Numbered from the stretch's first letter, positions 25,211 to 34,318 are shown. The stretch is 64,000 nucleotides of DNA from Pseudomonas sp. IPO3778 (GCF_013386825.1 NZ_JACARC010000037.1:1-64000); one strand, 5' to 3'. Numbers and translations: made by a program. The notes: generated by a model not told the origin, from the sequence alone.

Positions 25211-27214
25211 TTAGGGGAAGTCGAGCGCTTCTATCCCGTCGCAGAAGGAGTTAGGGTTCGAGAACCCGGTATACTGCGCAGCCGGTAAACCGCGCCCTGT
25301 TGCCCCGGTGTCTACTACCGTGGTGTACGTGACTTCGGCAGGCCCAAACGGCACCTGGGCCAGGAATGGACGGTAAGTCACCTCAACATTAAAGCCATTT
25401 GCTACGTTATCAGCCGTCAACGGCGCAGTGGTAATCGTCTCTGTAAAGGGACCCGGTGGCAGCCCTGGGAAATCGTTCTGAATCGTGAGTGTCACTGTCA
25501 CGGTATTATTCACTACTAACCGTGGGTCGCCGGGAATGAAAAGCTCGGCATAGAGCACAGGTGGCGAACCGGGCATCCGGGTAAGCAACGACTCGCAAGA
25601 CCACTCGCCGTTAGCATCAATACGCAAATATTCCGCAGGCAACAGCTCCACCGTGACAGCGTCGATTACGTCGACGGTCGTAATCCCTGACGGGTTTTCG
25701 TTCGTGGTACCGGGGCCGGTCACGACATAGCTGACCGGCTGCGGGCCATTACCATGACGGGCAACCACGTCCCAGGGAATTTCAAACGTAGCGGTGTCAC
25801 CGGGCACCGTCGTGCTCAAGGGAAAAGGCCCGACGCGCTCTTTGGACGCACCCCAGAACAAGAAGAATTGATTGTTGGCATGGGGCAATGCAGCAATCGT
25901 CCAGAGTGGAATATCGATCCTGACGGGCAGGTTCGCGTCCTCAAAGTGCAGTTCGTTCAACACAGGCGTGGGGCCCGTACCAAACACTTGTGCCAGGTTC
26001 AGTGCCGGGTTCACAGAGCCAGGCTCGAGGGTGGGATCCAGTACGGGGCCTTCCACCGACAAGTCAAGCCGCACCGTTTTAACCGGAGAAGGGTAAAAGA
26101 TGCCATTGCGTTCAATCCGGTAACTCACGTCCACCGACTGCGGGCCAAGCGTCGCCGTGTACGCAGCCTTGATCGTGTCATTCATATTGTACGTATTATC
26201 GTCGAAGACCACGGGGAACGTGGACAACGGAGGTGACTGCCGACTAAAGGGCAGCGTTGCCCACTGCACTTCGAACTGGTCCAGCCCTGGGGCATTGTCC
26301 ACGTAGTCTTCGATATGGACGTCGATCCCTCGCAGGTAATCCGCTATATCGAGCAAATCGTCTGTACTGCCTCCTCTGGGCGCAGGAGCCAAGGGGAGAA
26401 AAGGCTCCAGGGGAACCGGATCATCCAGCAATGCCACGGTACGGAAGGCATTGAAAGAAACCCGACTGGTGTTACCGGCCCGGTCAGTGATGGTATAGAA
26501 AATATAGTACAAGCCGCTCAGGAGGATATCGGCCGCAGCCAGGAAAAAAGTTGCGCCCGTCGCCGTCATCGGCAAGCCTGGGCCCGTCACCAAATCCCCT
26601 GGTGTCGGGAACATGGTCGAACTGAAATAGAGATTGATCGTGTCACCGATTTCAAAGCGCCCGGGCTGGGGGCCGTAGGTATTGGGAGGGATGGTAATCT
26701 CCACCCCCCCATTGGCAATGAGAAATGCATTGTCGATGACCGTGCCCGGTGGCACATTCGCGAAGACAGGAGCAGTCGGCTCTTCACGGGACGTCGCGAC
26801 CGCGTAGGGCGCAATGGTGTCGACCCTGAATGGCGCGGGGTCCGATTCGTCGAAGGAAGGGCCGGGTACCGTGCCAGCATTACGGTACTGTGTGTTTTTT
26901 ATTTCATAAAGACCATGTTGAAACTCAGGTGGAGGTGCTGGAACAAACCGGGGGATCGGCAAAACCGCCGTCCCGATCTGGAAGGGTGCCACCAGGGTGG
27001 CCCAGGATGATGGAGGAAATGTGACAGCGCGTAATTCGACACTCATCCAGTCGGTTGGCCGTGTGATCCCGCCGCCGTTGAGTTCAAGTGTTATACCCTG
27101 ATCCGCGAGCCTCGCCGGAATCAGGCCTGATGCAACATCCAGCGCCTCGACAATCGTGGGTGCGGTGATAGCCAGAGGCCCTGGCACATTTGTGGCATTG
27201 GGGTTGCTGCTCAT
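25211..27214 (-). CDS. Large protein of unknown function with Ig-like modules (paralogue A)
   Basis: A 667-residue protein I cannot assign. The start has AAGGAGAG at ideal spacing. There is no signal peptide. The N-terminal module (1-260) contains ALDVASGLIPARLA, PSFDESDPAPFRVDTIAP, FLIANGGVEITIP, IGDTINLYFS and ITDRAGNTSRVSFNAF. At least two further beta-sandwich-like segments follow (about 300-420 and 430-650, each with a PxRIDIPLW or VxxSYRIERNG type strand pattern). It is related to the protein encoded just upstream. These features fit an Ig-like, possibly secreted or surface-displayed repeat protein, but the function is unknown. Confidence 0.7.
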   Translation of the reverse strand: MSSNPNATNVPGPLAITAPTIVEALDVASGLIPARLADQGITLELNGGGITRPTDWMSVELRAVTFPPSSWATLVAPFQIGTAVLPIPRFVPAPPPEFQHGLYEIKNTQYRNAGTVPGPSFDESDPAPFRVDTIAPYAVATSREEPTAPVFANVPPGTVIDNAFLIANGGVEITIPPNTYGPQPGRFEIGDTINLYFSSTMFPTPGDLVTGPGLPMTATGATFFLAAADILLSGLYYIFYTITDRAGNTSRVSFNAFRTVALLDDPVPLEPFLPLAPAPRGGSTDDLLDIADYLRGIDVHIEDYVDNAPGLDQFEVQWATLPFSRQSPPLSTFPVVFDDNTYNMNDTIKAAYTATLGPQSVDVSYRIERNGIFYPSPVKTVRLDLSVEGPVLDPTLEPGSVNPALNLAQVFGTGPTPVLNELHFEDANLPVRIDIPLWTIAALPHANNQFFLFWGASKERVGPFPLSTTVPGDTATFEIPWDVVARHGNGPQPVSYVVTGPGTTNENPSGITTVDVIDAVTVELLPAEYLRIDANGEWSCESLLTRMPGSPPVLYAELFIPGDPRLVVNNTVTVTLTIQNDFPGLPPGPFTETITTAPLTADNVANGFNVEVTYRPFLAQVPFGPAEVTYTTVVDTGATGRGLPAAQYTGFSNPNSFCDGIEALDFP

Positions 27215-27385
27215 TTCAATCTCTCCTTACTGTTTAAGGTAGGCGCCGCATAAGTACTCACAAAGTCTCCAGGCCTAATTCGCCCTCGGTACAGAGTTAC
27301 GCTCGGGTGACTGAAACCTGGACACACTTTCTCCAGCCGAAAGACTTTCGGCCAATCAACGCTCTTCGAAAAAATAGCCGAACCT

Positions 27386-27416
27386 CCTGAGCACTGGACG
27401 TGTGCCAGTGCTCAGG
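27386..27416. terminator. Stem-loop after paralogue B (possible terminator)
   Basis: CCTGAGCACTGG and CCAGTGCTCAGG form a perfect 12-bp stem with a 7-base loop. Read on the minus strand, a run of six T residues follows about ten bases later. A second small palindrome, GCCGAAAGACTTTCGGC, lies at 27336-27352. They separate the two related genes. Confidence 0.6.
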
Positions 27417-27432
27417 GTCTGAAGCAACCGGA

Positions 27433-28674
27433 CTAAGGCTCGGGGCCGTTACCGTCGATCCAGCAGTAAATGGGATCTGGTTGGGAGCTGTTCACCTCGC
27501 GATCGAACTGTACGTACCTGGTCGCAGAGAGGCCGATATCGACACCTGCCCTGCTCACCATGTAGGTTGCCCCGCCTCCCGCATTGTTTTTCAAGGGGCG
27601 GATAACACGCTCGACATCACGAATCCAGAAACTGTACCCAGAGGCATCAGCGACCCCATCCCAGAAGTGGGTGAGGGTCTCAACAAGGGAGGGGTCTGGG
27701 TTGACATCGGGACTTTGGCCGTACCCCTGGAACCGCATCGTTACCAGGTCCCCATCGCGGATGTCTGCATGAGCGGCAACGAACACCTCGACCCCCTGCC
27801 AGATCGGAGGTTGGTTGTCGCAGGTCATGACCCCTCTGGCATTCGTTGCCGCCTGAGGATAGCTGGGCCGTGGATAAGTGACGGGGGGCAGACTGGTCTG
27901 CAGCCCAACCCGTGCCACCTGCGAAAACAACGGATTTACGTTGCCGGCACGATCCTCCAACCGGTAGAAACAAAAAAGAAACAGAGCCCCCGGATAAAGG
28001 CGGAACACATCACTGGGCACGTCGACGAATATCCGGCCGCTGGCGCTGGCCAGCGGCAACGAAACCAAGGTAGGTACACCCGTTGGCAGCAGATTCAAAT
28101 CAGAAAAATAGAGCAATATCTTGTCACCCACCTCGCGCCCCAGATAGCCGTCCGGGATTTCCATGGCCACCTGGGGATTGGCGATCAGGTAGGCCTCGGT
28201 AATCGGATCAATGGGGAAAATGGCCGGTGGCAGCAAGGCGCCTGCACCAGGCGCATCACGGTCGATTCTGATGGTCCTGACGTCGGAATCATCGAAGCTT
28301 GGACTGATTGGCGTTAGGTTATGCACGCGATATTTAAGATCAACGATTGCGCTGCTCAGCAAAAAAGCCTGGGGTATTTGTGCACGGTAAGGAAAGTTTG
28401 CCGGGGTCATTGGATTTGGCAGCAAAATAGGGGGCGCATCAACGGGGCGGGCCCCACGCACATTCCATTCGAATACCAGATACTGGTCTCTGCCGGGGCT
28501 GGGTAAAAATGCCCACGGTGTTGGAATATCCACCTCAAGATCGGCGAAATAAAACCGTGCGGGCACCAATCCGTCCGGCAATGCTTCGACAACCTCGGGC
28601 GCGTCCAGCAGCAGGACGCCACCTGGACCCGACGGCCCATTCACACCGGATTTCCCCGCATGACGGATGCTCAT
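27433..28674 (-). CDS. Protein of unknown function related to its neighbour (paralogue B)
   Basis: A 413-residue protein. ATG 28674 is chosen because GGGAGG precedes it; the frame runs open to 28731. It repeats the plan of paralogue A: EALPDGLVPARFYFADLEV, PSFDDSDVRTIRIDRDAP, AYLIANPQVAMEIP, VGDKILLYFSDLN and YRLEDRAGNVNPLFSQVAR align in the same order. A second module follows (about 255-413) ending in YCWIDGNGPEP; paralogue A ends with a similar Cys-containing tail. No signal peptide. Same strand as paralogue A, 218 bases upstream of it. Confidence 0.7.
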   Translation of the reverse strand: MSIRHAGKSGVNGPSGPGGVLLLDAPEVVEALPDGLVPARFYFADLEVDIPTPWAFLPSPGRDQYLVFEWNVRGARPVDAPPILLPNPMTPANFPYRAQIPQAFLLSSAIVDLKYRVHNLTPISPSFDDSDVRTIRIDRDAPGAGALLPPAIFPIDPITEAYLIANPQVAMEIPDGYLGREVGDKILLYFSDLNLLPTGVPTLVSLPLASASGRIFVDVPSDVFRLYPGALFLFCFYRLEDRAGNVNPLFSQVARVGLQTSLPPVTYPRPSYPQAATNARGVMTCDNQPPIWQGVEVFVAAHADIRDGDLVTMRFQGYGQSPDVNPDPSLVETLTHFWDGVADASGYSFWIRDVERVIRPLKNNAGGGATYMVSRAGVDIGLSATRYVQFDREVNSSQPDPIYCWIDGNGPEP

Positions 28675-28884
28675 AAAAACCTCCCGTGACTCAGACAATC
28701 TCCACGTGCGGGCTGTCAATCGATCCTGCATACCCGCGCTTCTGGACTAATTGAATACCTCCTACACGCTTGCGGATACTGTCAGATCTAACAGGTCTCG
28801 CCGCCACTCGTCGGATATCACAGGCAAAAACGCCTATTGAGTCAGCGAAGATTTCCTTGACGAAGCGGGCCCGCTGGTGTTTTC

Positions 28885-28898
28885 TGAAACCGGTTTCA
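28885..28898. promoter_or_regulatory. PtxS operator 1
   Basis: TGAAACCGGTTTCA is a perfect 14-bp palindrome identical to the reported PtxS operator. It lies 35 bases upstream of the ptxS start, consistent with autorepression relieved by 2-ketogluconate. Confidence 0.93.
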
Positions 28899-28932
28899 GT
28901 GCAACATCAACTCCAATAAGAAAGGCGCTACC

Positions 28933-29997
28933 GTGACTCCATTTTCCGCCGCCCAGCGCAGCCGCGTAACCATGCTTGACGTGGCCGAGCGTGCCGGGGT
29001 TTCCAAAGCCAGCGTGTCACGCTTTATCGGCGACGACCGTGCCCTGCTCTCCGACGCCATCGCCCTGCGCATCGAACAGGCCATCGACGAACTCGGCTAC
29101 CGCCCGAACCAGATGGCCCGTGGCCTGAAACGCGGGCGCACCCGCCTGATCGGCATGCTGGTGGCCGATATCCGCAACCCCTATTCAATTGCCGTGATGC
29201 ACGGTGTGGAAACCGCCTGCCGCCAACACGGCTACAGCCTGGTGGTGTGCAACACCGACCGCGACGACGAGCAGGAGCGCCAGCACCTGGCCGCCCTGCG
29301 CGCCTACAACATCGAAGGGTTGATCGTGAATACCCTGGGCCATCACCTTGACCAGCTGCTGGAACTGCAACGGGAAATGCCCCTGGTGCTGGTAGACCGC
29401 AAGGTCGAGCCACTGCACAGCGACCTGGTGGGGCTGGATAATCCGGTGGCAGTGCGCATGGCGGTTGAGCACCTTGAACAGCAAGGCTACCGCGACCTGC
29501 TTTTGGTCAGCGAAGCGCCCGATGGCACCAGCTCACGGTTGGAGCGGCTGGTGAGTTTCAAGAGCGAAATCGCTCGGCGCCCGCTGCTTACCGGCTCGGT
29601 GCTGGAGATCGATAGCGACTTGAACAGCCACCTGCACGCCTTTCTCTCCCGTGATCACGCCGGCCCCAAAGCCTTGTTTTGCGCCAACGGCATCGCCGCG
29701 CTGGCCTGCACCCGTGCGCTGAAGGAACTGGGCTGCAACCTGTTTGCCGATATCGGCTTGATCGCCCTGGATGACCTGGACTGGTACCCGTTGGTGGGCA
29801 GCGGCATCACGGCCCTCGCCCAGCCCACAGAAGCGATCGGCGCCAGTGCGTTTGACTGTTTGCTCAAGCGGTTGCGCGGGGACACAGCGCCGACACGCAC
29901 CCTGGATTTTCTGCCGCAATTGATTATCCGAGGCTCGACCCAATCCCTTGTGGGAGCTGGCTTGCCTGCGATGACGGTTTCTCGGGCGAAGCAGTAG
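28933..29997 (+). CDS. ptxS: LacI-family 2-ketogluconate repressor PtxS
   Basis: A 354-residue LacI/GalR regulator. The HTH (RVTMLDVAERAGVSKASVSRFIGDDRALLS, residues about 10-40) and hinge (RPNQMARGLKRGRTRLIGMLVADIRNPYS) are nearly those of P. aeruginosa PtxS, which represses the kgu genes and itself and responds to 2-ketogluconate. Periplasmic-binding-like effector domain covers about 65-335. Two perfect operators flank the gene. The last 16 residues (LVGAGLPAMTVSRAKQ) are encoded by a REP element, so the native C-terminus probably ended near RGSTQS. Followed by kguEKTD. Confidence 0.94.
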   Translation: MTPFSAAQRSRVTMLDVAERAGVSKASVSRFIGDDRALLSDAIALRIEQAIDELGYRPNQMARGLKRGRTRLIGMLVADIRNPYSIAVMHGVETACRQHGYSLVVCNTDRDDEQERQHLAALRAYNIEGLIVNTLGHHLDQLLELQREMPLVLVDRKVEPLHSDLVGLDNPVAVRMAVEHLEQQGYRDLLLVSEAPDGTSSRLERLVSFKSEIARRPLLTGSVLEIDSDLNSHLHAFLSRDHAGPKALFCANGIAALACTRALKELGCNLFADIGLIALDDLDWYPLVGSGITALAQPTEAIGASAFDCLLKRLRGDTAPTRTLDFLPQLIIRGSTQSLVGAGLPAMTVSRAKQ

Positions 29998-30038
29998 TCG
30001 ACCGACACGCCGCCATCGCAGGCAAGCCAGCTCCCACA
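29949..30038. repeat. REP-type inverted repeat pair overlapping the ptxS 3' end
   Basis: The left arm TGTGGGAGCTGGCTTGCCTGC lies inside the ptxS reading frame and supplies its last 16 codons and stop; the right arm ends just before the second PtxS operator. Confidence 0.92.
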
Positions 30039-30059
30039 TGTTTATTTTGCGTATAAAAA

Positions 30060-30073
30060 TGAAACCGGTTTCA
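30060..30073. promoter_or_regulatory. PtxS operator 2
   Basis: A second perfect TGAAACCGGTTTCA palindrome lies 14 bases before the kguE start, so PtxS should repress the kguEKTD operon directly. Confidence 0.93.
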
Positions 30074-30086
30074 GAGGTAAACAACA

Positions 30087-30869
30087 ATGCACAAATACCC
30101 CGTTTCCATCAGCCTTTCCAGCTACGGTGCCGACCTGGTCCGCGATCGTGGCCAGCTGAATTTCGTTGAAGTGCTGGCCCGGGCCGGCGCGCAACGCATC
30201 GAATGGCGTGAAGAGCTGCTGACCACCGAACAGCCCGCTGAACTGGCCCACGCCGCGGCGGATCACGGCCTGGAGTGCGTGTTTTCCTCGCCCCTGGAAC
30301 TCTGGGTTGCCGGCCGCTCCCAACCCAACGCCGAACTCGCCGCCACCCTCGACCGCGCCCAGGCGTTCGGCGCCCGCTGGCTGAAAGTCTCCCTGGGTTA
30401 TTTCACCGACACCAACGACCTGGACAGCTTGAGCGCCCTGCTCAACCGCCACTCGGTCAAGCTGCTGGTGGAAAACGACCAGACCCTGCACGGCGGGCGC
30501 ATCGAGCCGATGCAGCGGTTTTTCAACGAAGTCGAACGCCTGGCGGTACCGGTGAAAATGACCTTCGATATCGGCAACTGGCAATGGCAGGACCAATCCG
30601 CGACCACCGCCGCACGCTTGCTGGGCCGGCATGTGGATTACCTGCACTGCAAGGCCGTGGCCCGGCGAGGCGACGGCAAGCTGGTGGCGCAACCGCCGGG
30701 CGCCGCCGACCTGCATCTGTGGGAACAACTGCTCAGGTCTATGACTCAAGGTATTACCCGGGCCGTGGAATTTCCCCTGCAAGGTGATGACCTGGTACAG
30801 GTCACCGCACACCAGGTCGCCGCCCTCGCCGTCCTCGGCCAGCCCCGCGTGGAGAACGCAAATGTCTGA
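30087..30869 (+). CDS. kguE: KguE, 2-ketogluconate utilisation TIM-barrel protein
   Basis: A 260-residue xylose-isomerase-like TIM-barrel protein. Metal-site-type residues appear in KLLVENDQTLHGG, MTFDIGNWQWQ and VDYLHCKAV. KguE is the first gene of the ketogluconate operon in pseudomonads; an epimerase or isomerase role is usually proposed but not well established. It overlaps kguK by 8 bases. Confidence 0.88.
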   Translation: MHKYPVSISLSSYGADLVRDRGQLNFVEVLARAGAQRIEWREELLTTEQPAELAHAAADHGLECVFSSPLELWVAGRSQPNAELAATLDRAQAFGARWLKVSLGYFTDTNDLDSLSALLNRHSVKLLVENDQTLHGGRIEPMQRFFNEVERLAVPVKMTFDIGNWQWQDQSATTAARLLGRHVDYLHCKAVARRGDGKLVAQPPGAADLHLWEQLLRSMTQGITRAVEFPLQGDDLVQVTAHQVAALAVLGQPRVENANV

Positions 30870-31824
30870 GATCGATATTCTGTCGTTTGGTGAAACCATG
30901 GCGATGTTTGTCGCCGAGCAGACCGGCGACCTGGCCCAGGTCGCGCAGTTTCACAAACGCATCGCCGGGGCCGACAGCAATGTCGCCATCGGCCTGTCGC
31001 GCCTGGGTTTCAACGTGGCATGGTTGAGCCGCGTGGGCGCCGATTCACTCGGCCGTTTTGTGGTGGACACCCTGCAAAACGAAGGCCTGGACTGCCGGCA
31101 TGTGGCGGTCGACCCGTTGCACCCCACCGGCTTCCAGCTCAAGTCCCGTGAAGAGGCCGGCGATGACCCCCAGGTGGAATACTTCCGCCGTGGCTCGGCG
31201 GCCAGCCATTTGTCGGTGGAAGCGATCAAGCCCGAACTGTTGCAAGCCCGGCACCTGCACGCCACCGGGATTCCGCCGGCACTGTCGGACGCCGCCCGCG
31301 AGCTGTCGCGCCAGTTGATGACGCAAATGCGCGAGGCGGGCCGCAGCGTGTCCTTCGACCCGAACCTGCGCCCGTCCCTGTGGGCCAATGAGCAACGCAT
31401 GATCCGCGAAATCAACGCCCTCGCCTGCCTGGCGGACTGGGTGTTGCCGGGCCTGAGCGAAGGCCGCTTGCTCACCGGTTTTGAAGACCCGGCCGACATC
31501 GCCGCGTTTTACCTGGACCAGGGCGTGGAAGCCGTGGCCATCAAGCTCGGCCCCCATGGCGCGTATTACCGCACGCAGCTGGACCAGGGTTTCGTTGCCG
31601 CTGTGCCAGTGGCCAAGGTGATCGACACCGTAGGCGCCGGCGATGGGTTTGCGGTCGGCATGATCAGCGCGCTGTTGGAAAACCTCAGTTTTGTCGAGGC
31701 CGTGCAGCGCGGCAACTGGATCGGCAGCCGCGCAGTGCAGAGCCGCGGCGATATGGAAGGTTTGCCGCTGCGTGAAGATCTCCCCGCCTACGGTAGGAGC
31801 GAGCTTGCTCGCGAAGGTGGTTAA
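30862..31824 (+). CDS. kguK: 2-ketogluconokinase KguK (PfkB family)
   Basis: A 320-residue ribokinase/PfkB-family kinase that phosphorylates 2-ketogluconate to its 6-phosphate in the cytoplasm. The substrate signature GADSNVAIGLSRLGF near the N-terminus and the C-terminal catalytic motif DTVGAGDGFAVG with the base Asp are present. ATG 30862 overlaps the kguE end. The last ten residues (GRSELAREGG) are encoded by a REP element, so the ancestral enzyme probably stopped shortly after REDLPAY. Confidence 0.92.
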   Translation: MSEIDILSFGETMAMFVAEQTGDLAQVAQFHKRIAGADSNVAIGLSRLGFNVAWLSRVGADSLGRFVVDTLQNEGLDCRHVAVDPLHPTGFQLKSREEAGDDPQVEYFRRGSAASHLSVEAIKPELLQARHLHATGIPPALSDAARELSRQLMTQMREAGRSVSFDPNLRPSLWANEQRMIREINALACLADWVLPGLSEGRLLTGFEDPADIAAFYLDQGVEAVAIKLGPHGAYYRTQLDQGFVAAVPVAKVIDTVGAGDGFAVGMISALLENLSFVEAVQRGNWIGSRAVQSRGDMEGLPLREDLPAYGRSELAREGG

Positions 31825-31890
31825 CGATGACACGGGCCACCTGAATAAACGCGGCGCCCTTACGTTTTTCGCGAGCAAGCTCGCGCCTGC
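31792..31890. repeat. REP-type inverted repeat overlapping the kguK 3' end
   Basis: Arms GTAGGAGCGAGCTTGCTCGCGAA and its approximate complement TTCGCGAGCAAGCTCGCGCCT flank about 50 bases. The left arm encodes the C-terminus of KguK. It separates kguK from kguT and may lower downstream expression. Confidence 0.88.
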
Positions 31891-31935
31891 ACCACTACCT
31901 GTTGCCACAACTACAACAAGCTCAGGAGCAACTTT

Positions 31936-33231
31936 ATGGAACCGTTGAAACTCGCCACCCGCCGTTGGTGGTACATCATGCCCATCGTGTTTATCACCTA
32001 CAGCCTGGCGTACCTGGACCGCGCCAACTACGGCTTTGCGGCCGCCTCCGGGATGGCCGAAGACCTGATGATCACCCCCGGCATGTCGTCATTGCTCGGC
32101 GCGCTGTTCTTCCTCGGCTACTTTTTCTTCCAGGTGCCGGGCGCGATCTACGCGCAAAAGCGCAGCGTGAAGAAGCTGATTTTCGTCAGCCTGATCCTCT
32201 GGGGCGGCCTGGCCACCCTGACCGGCATGGTGTCCAACGCCTACATGCTGGTGGTGATCCGCTTCATGCTCGGGGTGGTGGAAGCCGCGGTGATGCCGGC
32301 GATGCTGGTGTACCTGTGCCATTGGTTCACCCGCGCCGAACGCTCCCGGGCCAACACCTTCCTGATCCTCGGCAACCCGGTGACCATGATGTGGATGTCG
32401 GTGGTCTCGGGCTACCTGGTGCAGCATTTCAGTTGGCGCTGGATGTTTATCATCGAAGGCTTGCCGGCCGTGATCTGGGCGTTTATCTGGTGGAAGCTGG
32501 CGGACGAAAAACCCGCCGACGCCAAGTGGCTCAGCGCCCAGCACAAAAAAGACCTGGAAACCGCCCTCGCCGAAGAACAGGTGGGCATCAAGGCGGTGAA
32601 AAACTACGCCGAAGCCTTCCGCTCGCCCAAGGTGATCATCCTGGCGCTGCAGTTTTTCTGCTGGAGCATTGGCGTGTACGGCTTCGTATTGTGGCTGCCA
32701 TCGATCCTCAAGGCCGGCCTGAAGATGGACATGGTCGAGGCCGGCTGGCTGTCGGCGCTGCCGTACCTGGCGGCAGTGATCGGCATGCTGGTGGTGTCCT
32801 GGGGTTCGGACAAGCTGCAAAAGCGCAAACGCTTTGTGTGGCCGCCGTTGCTGATCGCCTCCATCGCGTTTTATGCGTCCTACGTGCTCGGCGCCGAACA
32901 CTTCTGGTGGTCGTACACCCTGCTGGTGATCGCCGGGGCGTGCATGTATGCGCCTTACGGGCCGTTTTTTGCGATCGTGCCGGAAATCCTCCCGGCCAAC
33001 GTCGCCGGTGGCGCCATGGCGCTGATCAACAGCATGGGCGCCCTCGGTTCGTTTGGCGGCTCGTACCTGGTGGGTTACCTCAACAGCAGCACCGGTTCGC
33101 CCGGCGCCTCGTACCTGCTGATGAGCGGTGCGTTGCTGGTGTCGGTGGTGCTGACGATTTTTCTCAAGCCCGGCGCCAGTGACCGCGAACGCGCCCCGCT
33201 GCATTCCCTTGAATTGAAGGTAAAGACCTGA
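31936..33231 (+). CDS. kguT: 2-ketogluconate transporter KguT (MFS)
   Basis: A 431-residue, 12-helix major facilitator protein of the anion:cation symporter group, which takes up 2-ketogluconate. The N-terminus has the ACS signature YSLAYLDRANYGFA; cytoplasmic loop motifs (YAQKRSVKKLIF) follow helix 2. It lies in the kgu operon and its stop overlaps the kguD start (ATGA), showing translational coupling. Confidence 0.92.
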   Translation: MEPLKLATRRWWYIMPIVFITYSLAYLDRANYGFAAASGMAEDLMITPGMSSLLGALFFLGYFFFQVPGAIYAQKRSVKKLIFVSLILWGGLATLTGMVSNAYMLVVIRFMLGVVEAAVMPAMLVYLCHWFTRAERSRANTFLILGNPVTMMWMSVVSGYLVQHFSWRWMFIIEGLPAVIWAFIWWKLADEKPADAKWLSAQHKKDLETALAEEQVGIKAVKNYAEAFRSPKVIILALQFFCWSIGVYGFVLWLPSILKAGLKMDMVEAGWLSALPYLAAVIGMLVVSWGSDKLQKRKRFVWPPLLIASIAFYASYVLGAEHFWWSYTLLVIAGACMYAPYGPFFAIVPEILPANVAGGAMALINSMGALGSFGGSYLVGYLNSSTGSPGASYLLMSGALLVSVVLTIFLKPGASDRERAPLHSLELKVKT

Positions 33232-34208
33232 TGAAAAAGTCTGTCGTGCTCTACAAGAAACTCTCTGCGCCGCTGATGGCCCGCCTGCATGAGCAGGCTG
33301 AGGTCACGCTGATTGAATCGCTGGATGACAGCGGCCTGGCCAAGCTGCGGGAGGCCTTGCCGACCGCCCAAGGCTTGCTCGGGGCCAGCCTGCGCCTGGA
33401 CGCCAAACTGTTGGACCTGGCGCCCAATCTGGAGGCTGTGGCCAGCGTGTCCGTCGGCGTCGACAACTACGACATCGACTACCTGACCGCGCGCGGCATC
33501 CTGCTCAGCAACACCCCCGACGTGCTCACCGAAACCACCGCCGATACCGGTTTCGCACTGATCCTCGCCACCGCGCGCCGGGTGGTGGAGCTGGCCACTA
33601 TGGTGCGCGCCGGCAACTGGAACCAGAACATCGGCCCGCTGCAGTTTGGCAGCGACGTGCACGGCAAGACCCTGGGCATTATCGGCATGGGCCGCATTGG
33701 CGAAGCGTTGGCCCAGCGCGGGCACTTCGGTTTTGGCATGCCGGTGATCTACCACAGCCACTCGCCAAAGCCTGCGGTGGAGCAACGTTTCAACGCGGAA
33801 TACCGCAGCCTGCCGGACCTGCTCCGGGAAGCTGACTTTGTGTGCCTGACCTTGCCACTGACCGCTGAAACCGAAGGTTTGATTGGCGCCAAAGAGTTCG
33901 CACTGATGGGACCGGAGACGATCTTTATCAACATCTCCCGGGGCAAGGTGGTGGACGAAGTGGCGCTGATCGAAGCGCTGCAACAGCGCACGATTCGTGC
34001 GGCGGGGCTGGATGTGTTTGTGCGGGAACCGCTGGAGCACGATTCGCCGTTGTTGCGCTTGAACAACGTGGTGGCCACGCCGCATATCGGCTCGGCCACC
34101 CATGAGACGCGGGAAGCGATGGCGCGGTGTGCCGTGGATAATCTGCTGGCGGCGCTGGCGGGTGAAAAACCGAAGAACCTGGTGAACCCGGCCGCCTGGA
34201 AACACTGA
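33231..34208 (+). CDS. kguD: 2-ketogluconate-6-phosphate reductase KguD
   Basis: A 325-residue D-2-hydroxyacid dehydrogenase that reduces 2-keto-6-phosphogluconate to 6-phosphogluconate, feeding the Entner-Doudoroff route. The Rossmann motif GIIGMGRIGEAL, catalytic Arg in NISRGKVVDE, Glu in FVREPLEH and His in TPHIGSATHETRE are all present. It is the last kgu gene. Confidence 0.92.
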   Translation: MKKSVVLYKKLSAPLMARLHEQAEVTLIESLDDSGLAKLREALPTAQGLLGASLRLDAKLLDLAPNLEAVASVSVGVDNYDIDYLTARGILLSNTPDVLTETTADTGFALILATARRVVELATMVRAGNWNQNIGPLQFGSDVHGKTLGIIGMGRIGEALAQRGHFGFGMPVIYHSHSPKPAVEQRFNAEYRSLPDLLREADFVCLTLPLTAETEGLIGAKEFALMGPETIFINISRGKVVDEVALIEALQQRTIRAAGLDVFVREPLEHDSPLLRLNNVVATPHIGSATHETREAMARCAVDNLLAALAGEKPKNLVNPAAWKH

Positions 34209-34212
34209 TTAC

Positions 34213-34299
34213 TGTGGGAGCTGGCTTGCCTGCGATGGCATCAACGGGGTGTACCTGATACACCGAGGCGTCTGCATCGCAGGCAAGCCAGCTCCCACA
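34213..34299. repeat. REP-type inverted repeat pair
   Basis: Same family as 20-108; it lies between the convergent kguD and chemoreceptor genes and may serve as a transcript-end structure. Confidence 0.9.
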
Positions 34300-34318
34300 T
34301 TTTTGATCGCATTTCAGG

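Noticed and set aside
21923..28932. Prophage or integrative element
   Set aside because: The block is AT-richer but contains no integrase, transposase, phage structural gene or flanking direct repeat.
31902..33182. 426-residue plus-strand frame overlapping kguT
   Set aside because: It is a +1 shadow of kguT; KguT has clear MFS features and is coupled to kguD by ATGA.
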